Both the position numbers and the translations under genes were made by a program. Below, in pieces: positions 41,972-51,161 of a DNA stretch of 64,000 nt. The notes beneath the pieces were generated by a model, which was not told the DNA's origin, made no database searches, and worked only from the letters and a program-made list of their open reading frames with translations. This stretch comes from JAJFUE01 sp041687335 (GTDB lineage Bacteria; Sumerlaeota; Sumerlaeia; MVZB01). Location of the stretch: contig JAWLCE010000024.1 in NCBI GenBank assembly GCA_041687335.1, positions 1-64,000 on the forward strand, in the 5' to 3' direction. The first letter of the stretch is position 1. Each line of letters starts with the position of its first letter.

Positions 41972-44425
41972 CTAACGCAGTCGCTCGCCTCGCAGGGTCA
42001 GCCCCTCACCGCCCGAGACAAAGTGGCTCACCGGCAGCCCACGCGCGTCCAGTCTAACCATCGCCACGTCTGCATCGGTAGCCAGGCCATAGCCTGTCAA
42101 CCGGCCCGGGCCGGTGCGCCACAGGATGATCACCCGGCCGTCGGCCAGTGTCGCCTCGATGGCATACCCCGCATCGGTGCGCACGTGGCGGGCCTCGCCG
42201 CCAAAGGTCTCCCCGGCTCGGTGGGGCCAGATCAGCGCCACGACCTGCTGGCTCTTGGCCGGCGCGGGCGTCTCCGCCCGGAAGTGATGCTCCACGATGC
42301 TCTTGTCGTATGGCCGCCGCGGCATCGGGTCAAAGCGATCGGTCTGGCTCATACTGAGCCCGGCCGGCGCCAGCAAGTTGATCCGACCGCGCACATCCCC
42401 CACCGCCAGGCCGATCCGGTTTTGGCCATCATCAAGCGCGAACGGCTCCGGCGAATGAAGCCAGTATTGCAGCCGCGCCGGCTCAGGGGTCTCAACCTCA
42501 TCGAAGACACAGACCAGCCCGGGCTTGATGAACAGGATGTGGCGCTCGTGGCGATCCACAAGGCCCTCCGGATAGGCCCCCGTGGCATCGCCCACCACAT
42601 AATCGGCCGCTGCCTCGTGGACAAACCGGGTGATGCGGCCGACGCTCGCCGCGTTATGCGGCACCTGCCCCTGGCCATTAACCTGGATCGCATTGCAGGA
42701 GTGGGTCTGCCACATCCAGTCGCGGTGATGCGGGCTGCCATGGATCTCGCGGGTGCCGCTGCGCACGAGCAGGGGCTCGCCCCAGGCATGCAACTCAAAC
42801 GAGTTCTGCGCCTCGTTGCCGTGGCTCTGCGTCCCGAAGGGGCTGGATTTGAAGGCGATCATCACGTTGTTGCGATAATCGGTCAGGTCGGTGTGCAGGA
42901 ACGCCAACCCGGTGCCGCTGAACAGGCGGGCGGTGGGCAACTCGGCAATGGAAGCCTTTTCCAGCGGCGGGGCATCCAGGTTCCAGGCCGCGCGCAGGAA
43001 TCCCACGGCCGTATCCTGATCCGACGGCCCGCCGATCCGCTCGACATAATCCACCCAATACGGATTGCGTGCCTTGCTCGAGAAGTAGGTCATCAACCCC
43101 ACGAGATTGATCGGATCCCGGATTCCGGTTTGGTCCCCAAAAATATGCCGTTTGGAGCCGACCGGCTGGGCATAGATCGGGAAGTAGCCGATCCGCGAGA
43201 AGTAAGGCTTGCGGAAACCGTCAATCCCCAGCGACGACTGCTGCACGTCAAGCCACCAGGTCATGAAACTCATGTATCCATGCCAGTAGCCCACCCCCTC
43301 ATGCCAGCCGCCGTCGTCATCGTTCCAGACCGGGTAGACCGTCGCGAAGACATTGGCCGACCACCAGAGCCAGTCCTCCGCTTCCGGAATTTCACCCAGA
43401 AAGGCGATCGCCGCTTCGCCGAGGAAATGAAATGAACGGTTTGAATGGCTGTTGAGGGGACGCCACAGGTGCTCCAGCCGGACGGCAAGATACTGATACA
43501 TCTCACGGCCGCGCACGGTCATCATCTGGCGGCAGAATTGCCGCTCCTCCTCGGTCAACAGCCCGTTGAGCATCGAGTAGGCGCGCCCGAAGAGAAACGC
43601 GTAGCGCATCCCCGCCTCGTCATTGTAAATGAAGCCCGTCCCGCCCACAGGGTTCCAGCGCGCCACCTCCATCAGGATGCGCCGGCCCTCCTGGCCATAC
43701 TTCTCGCCCCCGCCCAGCTGCCAGACCAGCCCCAGCGTAAACGCCCCCACCAGCGGTCGTTCGACGTGGCCGCGCGCCGCGCGCCACTGGCTCGACCACG
43801 CTTCACTCAGGCGCACCGTCCCCTCGGGGTAGGTCGGATAATCGCTGGTGGTCGGCGGATTGGCAATCAACGCGTCACACTGCTTCACCAACCGCTCGTA
43901 ACGTTTCTTGAGCGGCCCCGCCGCCAGTTCGCGCAGGCGCGGCAGGTCCTCCGGGCGCAGATAAACCCGGGGATGTTCCTTCGGCACACGCGCCATCAGC
44001 TCGGCCCGCGTCGGCAGCGGGGACTCCAGCGCGTCCCTGGCAATCGTAAACCGGCGCGGCTGGCTCCACTCCGACGCCGCTTCGCCCTCCTTAAGGACCC
44101 GCACCCGCCAATAATAATCCCCCGCGGCCAGCACCTGCGGTGGGCAATGCGCGCTGAGCGTCACATCCCGGGCCTCATAGGCCACCGGGCTGAACTCGCG
44201 GGTGGCCGCGACCTGAAGGTGATACGTCAGGGCTCCCCGCTGGGGTCGCCAGACGAACGGCGGCGGAGTCACGCCGCAGACTTCACCCTCGGCGGGCCTG
44301 AAGCCCCATTCCCGCGGCGCGGGTGGCGTCTCATCGAAGGCGGGCGCGCCTTCGGCCCGGCCCGCCAGCGCCATGGCCGACAGGCAAAATGCGCAAACCA
44401 GCAATCGAACGCGATGTGGATTCAT
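41972..44425 (-). CDS. Secreted heparinase II/III-like polysaccharide lyase
   Basis: 817 residues from the ATG at 44425. Signal peptide at the start (RVRLLVCAFCLSAMALAGRAEG). An N-terminal DUF4962/fibronectin-like region (GVTPPPFVWRPQRGALTYHLQVA, YYWRVRVLKEG) precedes an (alpha/alpha)6 toroid (about 170-480, with NSHSNRSFHFLGEAAIAFLGE and DDDGGWHEGVGYWHGYMSF) and a C-terminal beta-sandwich with the heparinase-type block FKSSPFGTQSHGNEAQNSFELHAWGEPLL, SHSCNAIQVNGQGQ, YVVGDATGAYPEG. The QSHGNEAQNSF His/Asn/Glu cluster and the His before HNRSFHF are probable catalytic residues, as in PL15/PL17. Likely acts on uronate-rich glycans (alginate, heparin-like). No SusC/D or TonB gene next to it. Confidence 0.85.
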   Translation of the reverse strand: MNPHRVRLLVCAFCLSAMALAGRAEGAPAFDETPPAPREWGFRPAEGEVCGVTPPPFVWRPQRGALTYHLQVAATREFSPVAYEARDVTLSAHCPPQVLAAGDYYWRVRVLKEGEAASEWSQPRRFTIARDALESPLPTRAELMARVPKEHPRVYLRPEDLPRLRELAAGPLKKRYERLVKQCDALIANPPTTSDYPTYPEGTVRLSEAWSSQWRAARGHVERPLVGAFTLGLVWQLGGGEKYGQEGRRILMEVARWNPVGGTGFIYNDEAGMRYAFLFGRAYSMLNGLLTEEERQFCRQMMTVRGREMYQYLAVRLEHLWRPLNSHSNRSFHFLGEAAIAFLGEIPEAEDWLWWSANVFATVYPVWNDDDGGWHEGVGYWHGYMSFMTWWLDVQQSSLGIDGFRKPYFSRIGYFPIYAQPVGSKRHIFGDQTGIRDPINLVGLMTYFSSKARNPYWVDYVERIGGPSDQDTAVGFLRAAWNLDAPPLEKASIAELPTARLFSGTGLAFLHTDLTDYRNNVMIAFKSSPFGTQSHGNEAQNSFELHAWGEPLLVRSGTREIHGSPHHRDWMWQTHSCNAIQVNGQGQVPHNAASVGRITRFVHEAAADYVVGDATGAYPEGLVDRHERHILFIKPGLVCVFDEVETPEPARLQYWLHSPEPFALDDGQNRIGLAVGDVRGRINLLAPAGLSMSQTDRFDPMPRRPYDKSIVEHHFRAETPAPAKSQQVVALIWPHRAGETFGGEARHVRTDAGYAIEATLADGRVIILWRTGPGRLTGYGLATDADVAMVRLDARGLPVSHFVSGGEGLTLRGERLR

Positions 44426-44523
44426 GAGGATGTTACCGCCGCCAGTGATGTTGATCGAACGTCCCAAAGCCTAGCCGAGGGCGGCGGCATGATCAAGCGG
44501 GGGATTGGATCGGCAGAAAAGAA

Positions 44524-44557
44524 AATGTTCCCGCCCAAGGACGGGAACATTATTTTT
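44524..44557 (-). terminator. Intrinsic terminator of the gspE-gspF operon
   Basis: A perfect 10-bp stem, AATGTTCCCG with CGGGAACATT, 8-nt loop, at 44524-44551, followed on the plus strand by ATTTTT and on the minus strand by TTCTTTTC. It lies 19-50 nt past the gspF stop (44576) on the minus strand, so it ends that operon; it can also act on plus-strand transcription. Confidence 0.8.
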
Positions 44558-44575
44558 CGAGGGGTGATCGTAGGC

Positions 44576-45793
44576 TTAGCCGACCATCTCGATCATCTTG
44601 AACATCGGCATGAACATCGCAATCACGATCGATCCAATCACCAGGCCAAGGAAGACCATCAGGATTGGCTCGATCATCGAGGTCAAGCCCGCTACCGCCG
44701 AATCCACCTGGTCCTCATAGAACTCGGCGATCTTGGTCAGCATGCCTTCCAGCGCGCCCGTGCGCTCGCCGACATCGATCATCCGGACCACCATCGGCGG
44801 GAAGACGTTGCTCTCGCGCAGCGGCGTGGCGATCGATTCACCGGTCTGGATTGCCACCCGCGTGCGGACGATGGCATCCTCGACCACCATATTGCCTGCC
44901 GTCTTGGCGCAGATTTCAAGCGCGGTCAGGATGTTGACGCCCGAGCGGATCAGCGTGCCCAGCGTGCGCGTAAAGCGCGCCACCGCCACCTTGAGGAACA
45001 GCGGCCCGAAGATCGGCATGCGCAGCTTGAAGCGGTCGAGCATGCGCCGCCCCTTCTCGGTGCGCGAAATCTGCCAGATCCCCAGCACCGTGCCGCCCAC
45101 CATCACCGCCGCCAGCAGCATGTGATTCTGCAGGAATTCCGAAATGCCGATCACGATCTGCGTCGGCATCGGCAGGTTGCCCTCCATCTCGGCGAAAATC
45201 TCCGCAAAGACCGGCACAACCTGGACCATCAGGAACACCGTGATCAGGCAGGCCACCACCGAGACCACCGACGGATACATGATCGCCGATTTGATCTTGC
45301 GCTGGATCGAGGCCACCTTCTCCAGATAGCTGGCCACCTGGTCCAGAATGCTGTCGAGCATACCGGCGGCCTCGCCGGCCATGACCATCGAAAGGTAGAA
45401 GGTCGAAAAGACCTTCTTGTGCTTGCTGAGCGCCTCATAAAGGCTCGCCCCGCCGCCCACGTCTCGCTCGACCTGCTTCATGACCGCCTTCAGCTCACGC
45501 TTCTCGCTCTGCTCGGCGAGAATGTTGAGCACCTCGATCATCGGCAGGCCCGCCCGGATCATCACCGAGAACTGGCGCGTCAGGATCACCTGATCTTCCA
45601 GTTTGACGCGGCCGCCCTTGCCGATGGCCGCCCGCGCCGAGCGCGCACTGATGCTGCCGCCCGCCTCGATCAGCGTCGGCATCAGCCCCTGGTCGCGCAG
45701 CACTCGCGCCACCATGTTCTGATTGGGCGCCTCGGTCTGGCCCTTGATGATATTGCCCTGCGCATTGCGCGCGATATAAGAGAAAGTAGGCAT
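44576..45793 (-). CDS. Type II secretion / type IV pilus inner-membrane protein GspF/PilC
   Basis: 405 residues, standard GspF length. MPTFSYIARNAQGNIIKGQTEA is the canonical N-terminus. Two T2SSF domains: LTRQFSVMIRAGLPMIEVLNILAE with FYLSMVMAGEAAGMLDSILDQVASYLEK, and FTRTLGTLIRSGVNILTALEIC with VVRMIDVGERTGALEGMLTKIAEFYEDQVD; three membrane helices (e.g. VVSVVACLITVFLMVQVVPVF, MLLAAVMVGGTVLGIWQI). It is the platform on which the ATPase drives pseudopilin polymerisation. It follows the GspE/PilB gene after 40 nt on the same strand. No pseudopilin, GspD secretin or PilT is in the window, so T2SS and T4P cannot be told apart. Confidence 0.94.
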   Translation of the reverse strand: MPTFSYIARNAQGNIIKGQTEAPNQNMVARVLRDQGLMPTLIEAGGSISARSARAAIGKGGRVKLEDQVILTRQFSVMIRAGLPMIEVLNILAEQSEKRELKAVMKQVERDVGGGASLYEALSKHKKVFSTFYLSMVMAGEAAGMLDSILDQVASYLEKVASIQRKIKSAIMYPSVVSVVACLITVFLMVQVVPVFAEIFAEMEGNLPMPTQIVIGISEFLQNHMLLAAVMVGGTVLGIWQISRTEKGRRMLDRFKLRMPIFGPLFLKVAVARFTRTLGTLIRSGVNILTALEICAKTAGNMVVEDAIVRTRVAIQTGESIATPLRESNVFPPMVVRMIDVGERTGALEGMLTKIAEFYEDQVDSAVAGLTSMIEPILMVFLGLVIGSIVIAMFMPMFKMIEMVG

Positions 45794-45833
45794 GATTATT
45801 CAGGCTCCGCTGGCATTACGTCTCCACTAGTTC

Positions 45834-47621
45834 CTAATCGGCCTCAATCGCCCCGGCATGAACCATGTCCACCACAGTTTCTGCTGCCGGCGCGGCAAAC
45901 GTGTCGGCAACCGTCGCCGACAGCACCTCGCTGATGGTCGTCCGGCCCTCCAGGATCTTGGTGCGCCCCGACATCCGCAGCGTGCGCATCCCTTCCTCGA
46001 TCGCCACCTGCTTGAGCTTGTTGGTCGGCGCGCCATGGATGACCGCCTCGCGCAGCGCCTCGCTCATCAGCAGCACCTCGTAGAGCGCCAGCCGACCACG
46101 GAATCCAGTGCCGTTGCAGTGTCCGCAGCCCGTGCCCTCATGGAAGGTCACCCCCGGCGCCGACTCAATGTCGATCGCCTTGAGCCGGTCCGGCGTCGGC
46201 TGGACCTCACTCTTGCATTCCACGCAGATACGCCGCACCAGACGCTGGGCCACCAGCATGTTGAGCGATGCCGTCACCAGGAACGACTCCACCCCCATAT
46301 TGGTCAGGCGGCTGATCGAACTGGGCGCGTCATTGGTATGCAGCGTCGAGAGCACCAAGTGGCCCGTCAAGGCCGCCTTGACCGCGATCTCAGCCGTCTC
46401 GAAGTCACGAATCTCACCGACCATGATGATGTCGGGGTCCTGGCGCAAAAAGCTCTTCAAGCCCGCGGCAAAGGTCAAGCCGATTTCCTGGCGTGCCTGC
46501 ACCTGGTTAATCCCGGCAAGCTGATACTCCACCGGGTCCTCGATCGTCATGATGTTCTTGGCCGGATCATTGATTGTCGACAGCGCCGAATACAGCGTGG
46601 TGGATTTACCCGAACCCGTCGGGCCCGTCACCAGCACCAACCCCCACGGCTTGCGAATTTCAGCCTCGAACTTCTTGAGCACCTCGGATTCAAAACCCAG
46701 GTCGGTCAGGCGCACCTGCAGGTTGCCCTGGTCCAGCACGCGGATCACGACCTTCTCGCCGTGGCTGGTCGGGCAGGTGCTGACGCGAAAGTCCACCGCC
46801 CGATTGTTCGCGCGCACCTTGAACCGGCCATCCTGGGGCAGCCGCCGCTCGGCAATGTCCAGATCGGCCAGGATCTTGATGCGCGAGATGATCGCGGCTT
46901 GGAACTTCTTGGGCGGGGGCGACATCTCATGGAGCACGCCGTCAATCCGGTAGCGCAGTCGCAGCGAACGCTCGTAGGGCTCGATGTGAATATCGCTGGC
47001 GCGCGTCTTGAGCGCCTCGCTGATCATCAGGTTGACCAGTTGCACCACCGGCGCGTCGTCGGCCGCCAGCGACAGGTCGTCCTCCGCGAGGTCGCTGTCC
47101 TCGAGCGCCTGCTTTTCCTTGTCCAGGATCTCCAGATCCTGGTCGGTGATATCCTTGAGCGCTTCCTCGAAATCGCCGCCGCGATGTTGCGGATAATATT
47201 TGTCGATCGCCTCGCGGATGTCGGACTCGAAGCTGATCACCGGAATGATCTGGCAATGGGTCAGCAGCTTCAGTTCGTCAAGCAGGTAAATGTTGGATGG
47301 GTCGGCCAGCGCGATCGTCAACGCGTCGCCGGTCTTGTCCACCGGCACGATCCTGTATTTGTGGACAAGTTCTTCGGGAATGCTCTCGAGCACGTCCTTG
47401 TCGATGTCGTAGTGCGAAAGCGTGATGAACGGCACATTGAGCTGCTTGCCCAGCGTCGCCGCGACCTCCCATTCGGAGGCCTTGCCCATGTCGATCAGAA
47501 TCCGCCCCAGGCTGACCCCGGTCTCCACCTGCCGGCGCAAGGCCATCTGCAGGTCGCTCTCCGAAACGATCCGCTCCTCGATGAGCAGCTCGCCCAGGCG
47601 TTTTTCCATGGCGGTGGGCAT
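45834..47621 (-). CDS. Type II secretion / type IV pilus assembly ATPase GspE/PilB
   Basis: 595 residues. The N-terminal MshEN domain (RLGELLIEERIVSESDLQMALRRQ, SLGRILIDMGKASEWEVAATLGKQL) binds c-di-GMP in many relatives. Then the secretion ATPase core: Walker A GPTGSGKSTTLY, Asp box IEDPVEYQLAGINQVQ, Walker B LRQDPDIIMVGEIRD, His box LSTLHTNDA, and a zinc-binding CVEC..CGHC insert (tetracysteine, typical of GspE/PilB). It powers pilus or pseudopilus extension at the cytoplasmic face. Same operon as gspF. The upstream region (47622-48001) holds two hairpin-like palindromes that could be its regulatory sites. Confidence 0.95.
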   Translation of the reverse strand: MPTAMEKRLGELLIEERIVSESDLQMALRRQVETGVSLGRILIDMGKASEWEVAATLGKQLNVPFITLSHYDIDKDVLESIPEELVHKYRIVPVDKTGDALTIALADPSNIYLLDELKLLTHCQIIPVISFESDIREAIDKYYPQHRGGDFEEALKDITDQDLEILDKEKQALEDSDLAEDDLSLAADDAPVVQLVNLMISEALKTRASDIHIEPYERSLRLRYRIDGVLHEMSPPPKKFQAAIISRIKILADLDIAERRLPQDGRFKVRANNRAVDFRVSTCPTSHGEKVVIRVLDQGNLQVRLTDLGFESEVLKKFEAEIRKPWGLVLVTGPTGSGKSTTLYSALSTINDPAKNIMTIEDPVEYQLAGINQVQARQEIGLTFAAGLKSFLRQDPDIIMVGEIRDFETAEIAVKAALTGHLVLSTLHTNDAPSSISRLTNMGVESFLVTASLNMLVAQRLVRRICVECKSEVQPTPDRLKAIDIESAPGVTFHEGTGCGHCNGTGFRGRLALYEVLLMSEALREAVIHGAPTNKLKQVAIEEGMRTLRMSGRTKILEGRTTISEVLSATVADTFAAPAAETVVDMVHAGAIEAD

Positions 47622-47665
47622 CTGGCAATCCGACTCCCGTTATCCGCCGGCTCTGGGCGGATCGA

Positions 47666-47695
47666 CGCCATGGGAAAAATTCCCAGTCCATGGCG
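47666..47695. promoter_or_regulatory. Palindrome in the gspE leader (possible operator or hairpin)
   Basis: CGCCATGG (47666-47673) mirrored by CCATGGCG (47688-47695); inside it TGGGAA (47671-47676) and TTCCCA (47680-47685) form an alternative, tighter hairpin with AAA loop. Lies 45 nt upstream of the gspE start. The two structures are mutually exclusive as RNA, as in a switch; alternatively a dyad operator. Confidence 0.45.
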
Positions 47696-47842
47696 ATTCG
47701 CTCTCCTTAACGGCCGGGGCGGAAAGAAACATTAGGACATTCCAGCGCAGCCAACTGTAATAAATACTGGTTCTGGTGGCCGGTACACTTTTTATGACAC
47801 TCTCTCGCCCACCGGCCTCCGATCCGGGATGGATCGTTGTTA

Positions 47843-47866
47843 GGAACTGAGAATGAGCTCAGTTCC
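47843..47866. promoter_or_regulatory. Perfect 9-bp inverted repeat upstream of bamA
   Basis: GGAACTGAG AATGAG CTCAGTTCC, 135 nt before the BamA-type start. The dyad symmetry fits a dimeric regulator site or a small hairpin; no U-run follows. Confidence 0.45.
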
Positions 47867-48001
47867 AGGAACGCATCGCAGCATTGCTTTTTCGTGAAAT
47901 GCCTCAAGATCGAGGATCGATCGCAAAACAGCACATTTGGGTTGCATGTTCGGTGGCGGGGGGATAGGTTTTGCCGGAAGATTTTTGCAAAGGTGTGCCG
48001 C

Positions 48002-50362
48002 ATGCGCATGAGCCTGAACCGCCTCGCAATCCGGTTCCTACCGGCACTGATGCGAACCGTTCTGTGGGTCGCGGCACTGGCGGCCACTCTCCCCTCGCCG
48101 GCCCAAACGCCCTCGCAGAACCGCACCATCGTCGCCATTGAGTTCGAGGGCTTGGCCGGCTCCAGCCAGGAGCAACTGCTCGGGCGCATCGGCAGCCGCG
48201 TGGGAGATCCCTATAGCGCGGCGGCCATTCGCGAGGACCTGCGCCGACTCGACCCGGTCGTGCGGACGGCCCGGGTGGAGGCCAATGACCTGCCCGAGGG
48301 CGGGGTGCGCGTGCGATTCATCATCGAGGAATACCCCCGCCTGCGCGAACTGGCCATTCTGGGCAACGAGCGCCTGCCCACCGATCGCATCCAGAGCCTG
48401 CTGGGGCTGGAGCCGGGCGCGGTGCTTGAGGACAGGCTGCTGGACCGGCTTCGCGGCTCTTTGCTGAATGAGTATCAAATGCTGGGACTGCCCGAGGCCC
48501 AGGTGCGGCTGCACGTGCTCGACGTTGAGACCGACCCGGCGGCCGCCGGCGAGGCCGGCCCGCGTGCCGACCTTCAGGTGGCGATCAACGAGGGCCGGCA
48601 GGTGCGCGTCGAGGACGTCATCATCGAGGGCAACGAGTCGTTCAGCGGGCTGCGGCTGCGCCAACGGATGGAGACGCGCGGCTCATGGGGGCCGCTGCGC
48701 AACTATTACAGCGACACTGTTTTCATGGATGACCTGCTGCGGCTGCGCGATTTTTATGCCGGTCAGGGCTATCTCGACGCCCGGGTTGAGCGCGGCCTGT
48801 TCGAGGAGCGCGAAAGCGGCGGGAAGGCGGTCGTGTCGCCGGTGGTGCTCATCACCGAGGGACAACGCTATCGCTTCGGCCCGGTGCAGCTTAGCGGCGT
48901 CACGATGTTCGCCGCCGAGGACGCCCGCGCGCCATTTGCGGCGATCGAGGGGGAATACTTCACCGCCCGCCGCTTCAGTCAGGCAATGAACAGCCTGCGC
49001 GAGCTTTATTTCAATCATGGGCTGCTGACGACCCGCTTCACCCCCCGCTTTGAGCCCGACTCCGCGCAGGCCCGGCTCGCGATCGAGATCGAAGTGACCG
49101 AGGGCGAGCGGATCTACGTCAACCGCATCCGGTTGGCGCGCCCGGAGTTCCCCGAGCTCGAGGAGGAACCCGGCTGGTTCGAGCGCTGGTATGAGCAGTT
49201 CCGGCCCGAGGTGCGCGATGAAGTGATCCTGCGCGAGATCCTGCTGGAGCCGGGCGACGTTTATGACCGCTCGCTGGAGCGTGACTCGCTGCGCCGCCTC
49301 GCGCGGCTGAACGTGTTCAAGCCCGAGGAGCTGCGCATCGAGTCCGAGCCAAGCGGCCAGTCGGGCCTGCACGACATGGTGGTCGAGGTCGAGGAAGCCG
49401 TCACCGGCGACCTGGTCGGCGGGGTCGGCTACGGCGACGTGACGGGGCTGTTCGTCTTCGGGCGCTTCGAGGAGCGCAACGTCGGCGGGCGGGCCGACGT
49501 GCTGCGCCTGAGCGCCATGCTGGGCACGCGTGACTCGCGCGCCTCGATCAGCTACCTGGACCGCCACTTTGGCGAGAGCCTGGACTCGATGCTCTATGAG
49601 GTCTTCTTCCAGACGCTGCGCCGGACCGGCTACGATGCCCGCACCGGCGGGGTCAATGTCGAGTGGAGCCGGCCATTGGACCACAACTGGCGGCTCTTTC
49701 TGCTGGGCCGGCTCGAGTATGTGGACCTGCGTGAGCGGCGGGGGATTGATGCGGCCGAGGACCTGGACCAAAACTATGGCGTGGCCACGGCGCGGCTGCG
49801 CCTGGTGGAGGACGTACGCGGACCGGTGGGGCGGCCATATACCGAGGGGCACCTGCAGGCCTTCGGCATCGAAGCAGGCTATGCCGGCGCGGCGCTGGTG
49901 CGGCTGGAGGCCGAGCGCGACCAGTATTTTCCGATCCACGAGCGCCTGACCTATCGGCTGACGGCCAGCGCGGCGGCGATGCCGTTCGACCGGGACCGGG
50001 TGCCGATCCATGAGCGCTACTTCCTGGGCGGCAGCCACGATCTGCGCGGCTTTCGCTATCGCGGCGCGGGGTATTTCGATGCGGATGAGCGCCGGGTGCC
50101 GATCGGCGGGGCGGCGCGGTTGCTGGTGCGCAACGAGCTGATCTTCCCGATCGCCGACCCGATTCGCGGGGTGATTTTCGCGGATGCGGGCATGCTGGGC
50201 GAGACCCCCTGGAGCTGGCAGTCGCCGCGGGTATCGGCCGGCACCGGGCTGCGCTTTGACCTGCAACAGGTCCAGGTGGCGGTGGACCTGGCCGCCCCGC
50301 TGGTGCGACGCGGGCGCGACCGGACCCAATTTTTCCACTTCAGCCTGCAGAGCCAGTTCTGA
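48002..50362 (+). CDS. bamA: BamA/Omp85-family outer-membrane protein insertase
   Basis: 786 residues from the ATG at 48002 (AAAGGTG SD; a longer in-frame ORF from 47837 has no SD and reads through the palindrome). Signal peptide RFLPALMRTVLWVAALAATLPSPAQ, then about five POTRA domains (first IVAIEFEGLAGSSQEQLLGRIG; others VEDVIIEGNESFSGLRLRQRM, YRFGPVQLSGVTMF, IYVNRIRLARPEF) and a 16-strand barrel (GVGYGDVTGLFVFGRFEERN, LGGSHDLRGFRYRGAG) ending in FHFSLQSQF, whose terminal Phe is the outer-membrane signature. It folds outer-membrane proteins into the membrane and establishes that the host is diderm. BamA versus TamA is not decided by length alone; the POTRA count favours BamA. Confidence 0.9.
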   Translation: MRMSLNRLAIRFLPALMRTVLWVAALAATLPSPAQTPSQNRTIVAIEFEGLAGSSQEQLLGRIGSRVGDPYSAAAIREDLRRLDPVVRTARVEANDLPEGGVRVRFIIEEYPRLRELAILGNERLPTDRIQSLLGLEPGAVLEDRLLDRLRGSLLNEYQMLGLPEAQVRLHVLDVETDPAAAGEAGPRADLQVAINEGRQVRVEDVIIEGNESFSGLRLRQRMETRGSWGPLRNYYSDTVFMDDLLRLRDFYAGQGYLDARVERGLFEERESGGKAVVSPVVLITEGQRYRFGPVQLSGVTMFAAEDARAPFAAIEGEYFTARRFSQAMNSLRELYFNHGLLTTRFTPRFEPDSAQARLAIEIEVTEGERIYVNRIRLARPEFPELEEEPGWFERWYEQFRPEVRDEVILREILLEPGDVYDRSLERDSLRRLARLNVFKPEELRIESEPSGQSGLHDMVVEVEEAVTGDLVGGVGYGDVTGLFVFGRFEERNVGGRADVLRLSAMLGTRDSRASISYLDRHFGESLDSMLYEVFFQTLRRTGYDARTGGVNVEWSRPLDHNWRLFLLGRLEYVDLRERRGIDAAEDLDQNYGVATARLRLVEDVRGPVGRPYTEGHLQAFGIEAGYAGAALVRLEAERDQYFPIHERLTYRLTASAAAMPFDRDRVPIHERYFLGGSHDLRGFRYRGAGYFDADERRVPIGGAARLLVRNELIFPIADPIRGVIFADAGMLGETPWSWQSPRVSAGTGLRFDLQQVQVAVDLAAPLVRRGRDRTQFFHFSLQSQF

Positions 50363-50533
50363 GCGGATGACGGCGGCGGGGGCCACCCAAAGAAAAAACG
50401 AAAGCGGGCCGATTTCGCGCTTGCAATGCCGCGGCGGCTCTGTCTTAATGGGCCGTCGCCGCTGGCGTCCAGCCGATTCTCGAAATGGTTGATAGATCAG
50501 GGCTTTTGACCCGTCGCAAGGATGTTTGCAGTC

Positions 50534-50836
50534 ATGGAGCAGATTCAACAGCTTGAGACGCGCGTGGAACGCGTCCTGCAAGCCCTCGAGCACTCACGCC
50601 GCCACAATCAACGCCTCGAGGAGGAGTGTGAAAAGCTGGGCCGGCGCCTTGACGAGGCGACCGGCATTCAGGAGCAGAACGAGCAGCTCAAGCAGCAGAT
50701 TGCGCGCCTGGAGGGCGAGCTGGAAGCGATGCTTGGCCGCGAAAGTCAGATGCGCGATCGGCTGCTGCACATTCTGGGCAAAATTGACTCGATCGAACAT
50801 GAAATCATCGGCACCGGCGAGATGAAGGGAACCTGA
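50534..50836 (+). CDS. ZapB-like coiled-coil division protein
   Basis: 100 residues from the ATG at 50534 (AAGGA 11 nt upstream; another ATG at 50522 has it too close). Nearly all heptad-like coiled coil (QLETRVERVLQALEHSRRHNQ, RLEEECEKLGRRLDE, QLKQQIARLEGELEAMLGRE). The short length, all-helix composition and position 10 nt before zapA fit ZapB, which links ZapA-FtsZ to the chromosome terminus. The sequence itself is too low in complexity for certainty; it is named by context. Confidence 0.65.
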   Translation: MEQIQQLETRVERVLQALEHSRRHNQRLEEECEKLGRRLDEATGIQEQNEQLKQQIARLEGELEAMLGRESQMRDRLLHILGKIDSIEHEIIGTGEMKGT

Positions 50837-50846
50837 GCGAGTCCTT

Positions 50847-51161
50847 ATGGCCGAGCAGGAACCAATCACAATCACCATCGGCGATCAGTTGCTGCGCGTG
50901 CGGGCCGAGTCCGGCGAGCGCGGTCGCTACGAGAAGGCTGCCCGCCGCATCAACACCATCCTTGAGGACCTGACGGCCAACGGCGTCGTCGGCGGGCCTC
51001 GGCTGATGGCGATGGTGGCCTTCGAGCTGGGCGTCACGCTCGAGGAAACGATTGAGCAGCTCCAGCGCAGTCTTGCTGCGGAGCGAGAGGCTCGCGATCG
51101 GCTCGAACAAATTATCCGCCGCATCGAGACTCGCATCGAGATTGTGCCCGACCCCAAGTAG
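50847..51161 (+). CDS. zapA: Cell division protein ZapA
   Basis: 104 residues. ITITIGDQLLRVRAE at the N-terminus and EKAARRINTILEDLTAN followed by RLMAMVAFELGVTLEETIEQLQR and a C-terminal coiled coil (RSLAAEREARDRLEQIIRRIE) match the ZapA pattern (R.AA..ID, MAALN.A). It binds and bundles FtsZ at the Z-ring. Operon with the ZapB-like gene (10 nt) and, 73 nt further, recA. Many genomes have a 6S RNA after zapA; the gap to recA is too short for one here. Confidence 0.85.
   Translation: MAEQEPITITIGDQLLRVRAESGERGRYEKAARRINTILEDLTANGVVGGPRLMAMVAFELGVTLEETIEQLQRSLAAEREARDRLEQIIRRIETRIEIVPDPK

Larger units (their letters stand above)
47622..48001. other. 380-bp divergent intergenic region with two palindromes
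   Basis: No gene. It separates gspE (minus) from the BamA-type gene (plus) and must hold both promoters. Two clear inverted repeats: CGCCATGG/CCATGGCG at 47666-47695 with an inner TGGGAA/TTCCCA, and GGAACTGAG/CTCAGTTCC at 47843-47866. The stretch 47880-47980 is AT-richer, and AAAGGTG lies just before the ATG at 48002. Confidence 0.6.

Noticed and set aside
41618..43435. Plus-strand open frame of 605 codons opposite the aldo/keto reductase and lyase genes
   Set aside because: Shadow of two well-supported minus-strand genes.
43445..47735. Long plus-strand open frames (829 and 625 codons) opposite gspF, gspE and the lyase gene
   Set aside because: Arg/His-rich antisense shadows; minus strand holds canonical GspF/GspE motifs.
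48683..50593. Minus-strand open frame of 636 codons opposite the BamA-type gene
   Set aside because: Shadow: no motif, and the plus strand has POTRA and barrel signatures with the terminal Phe.
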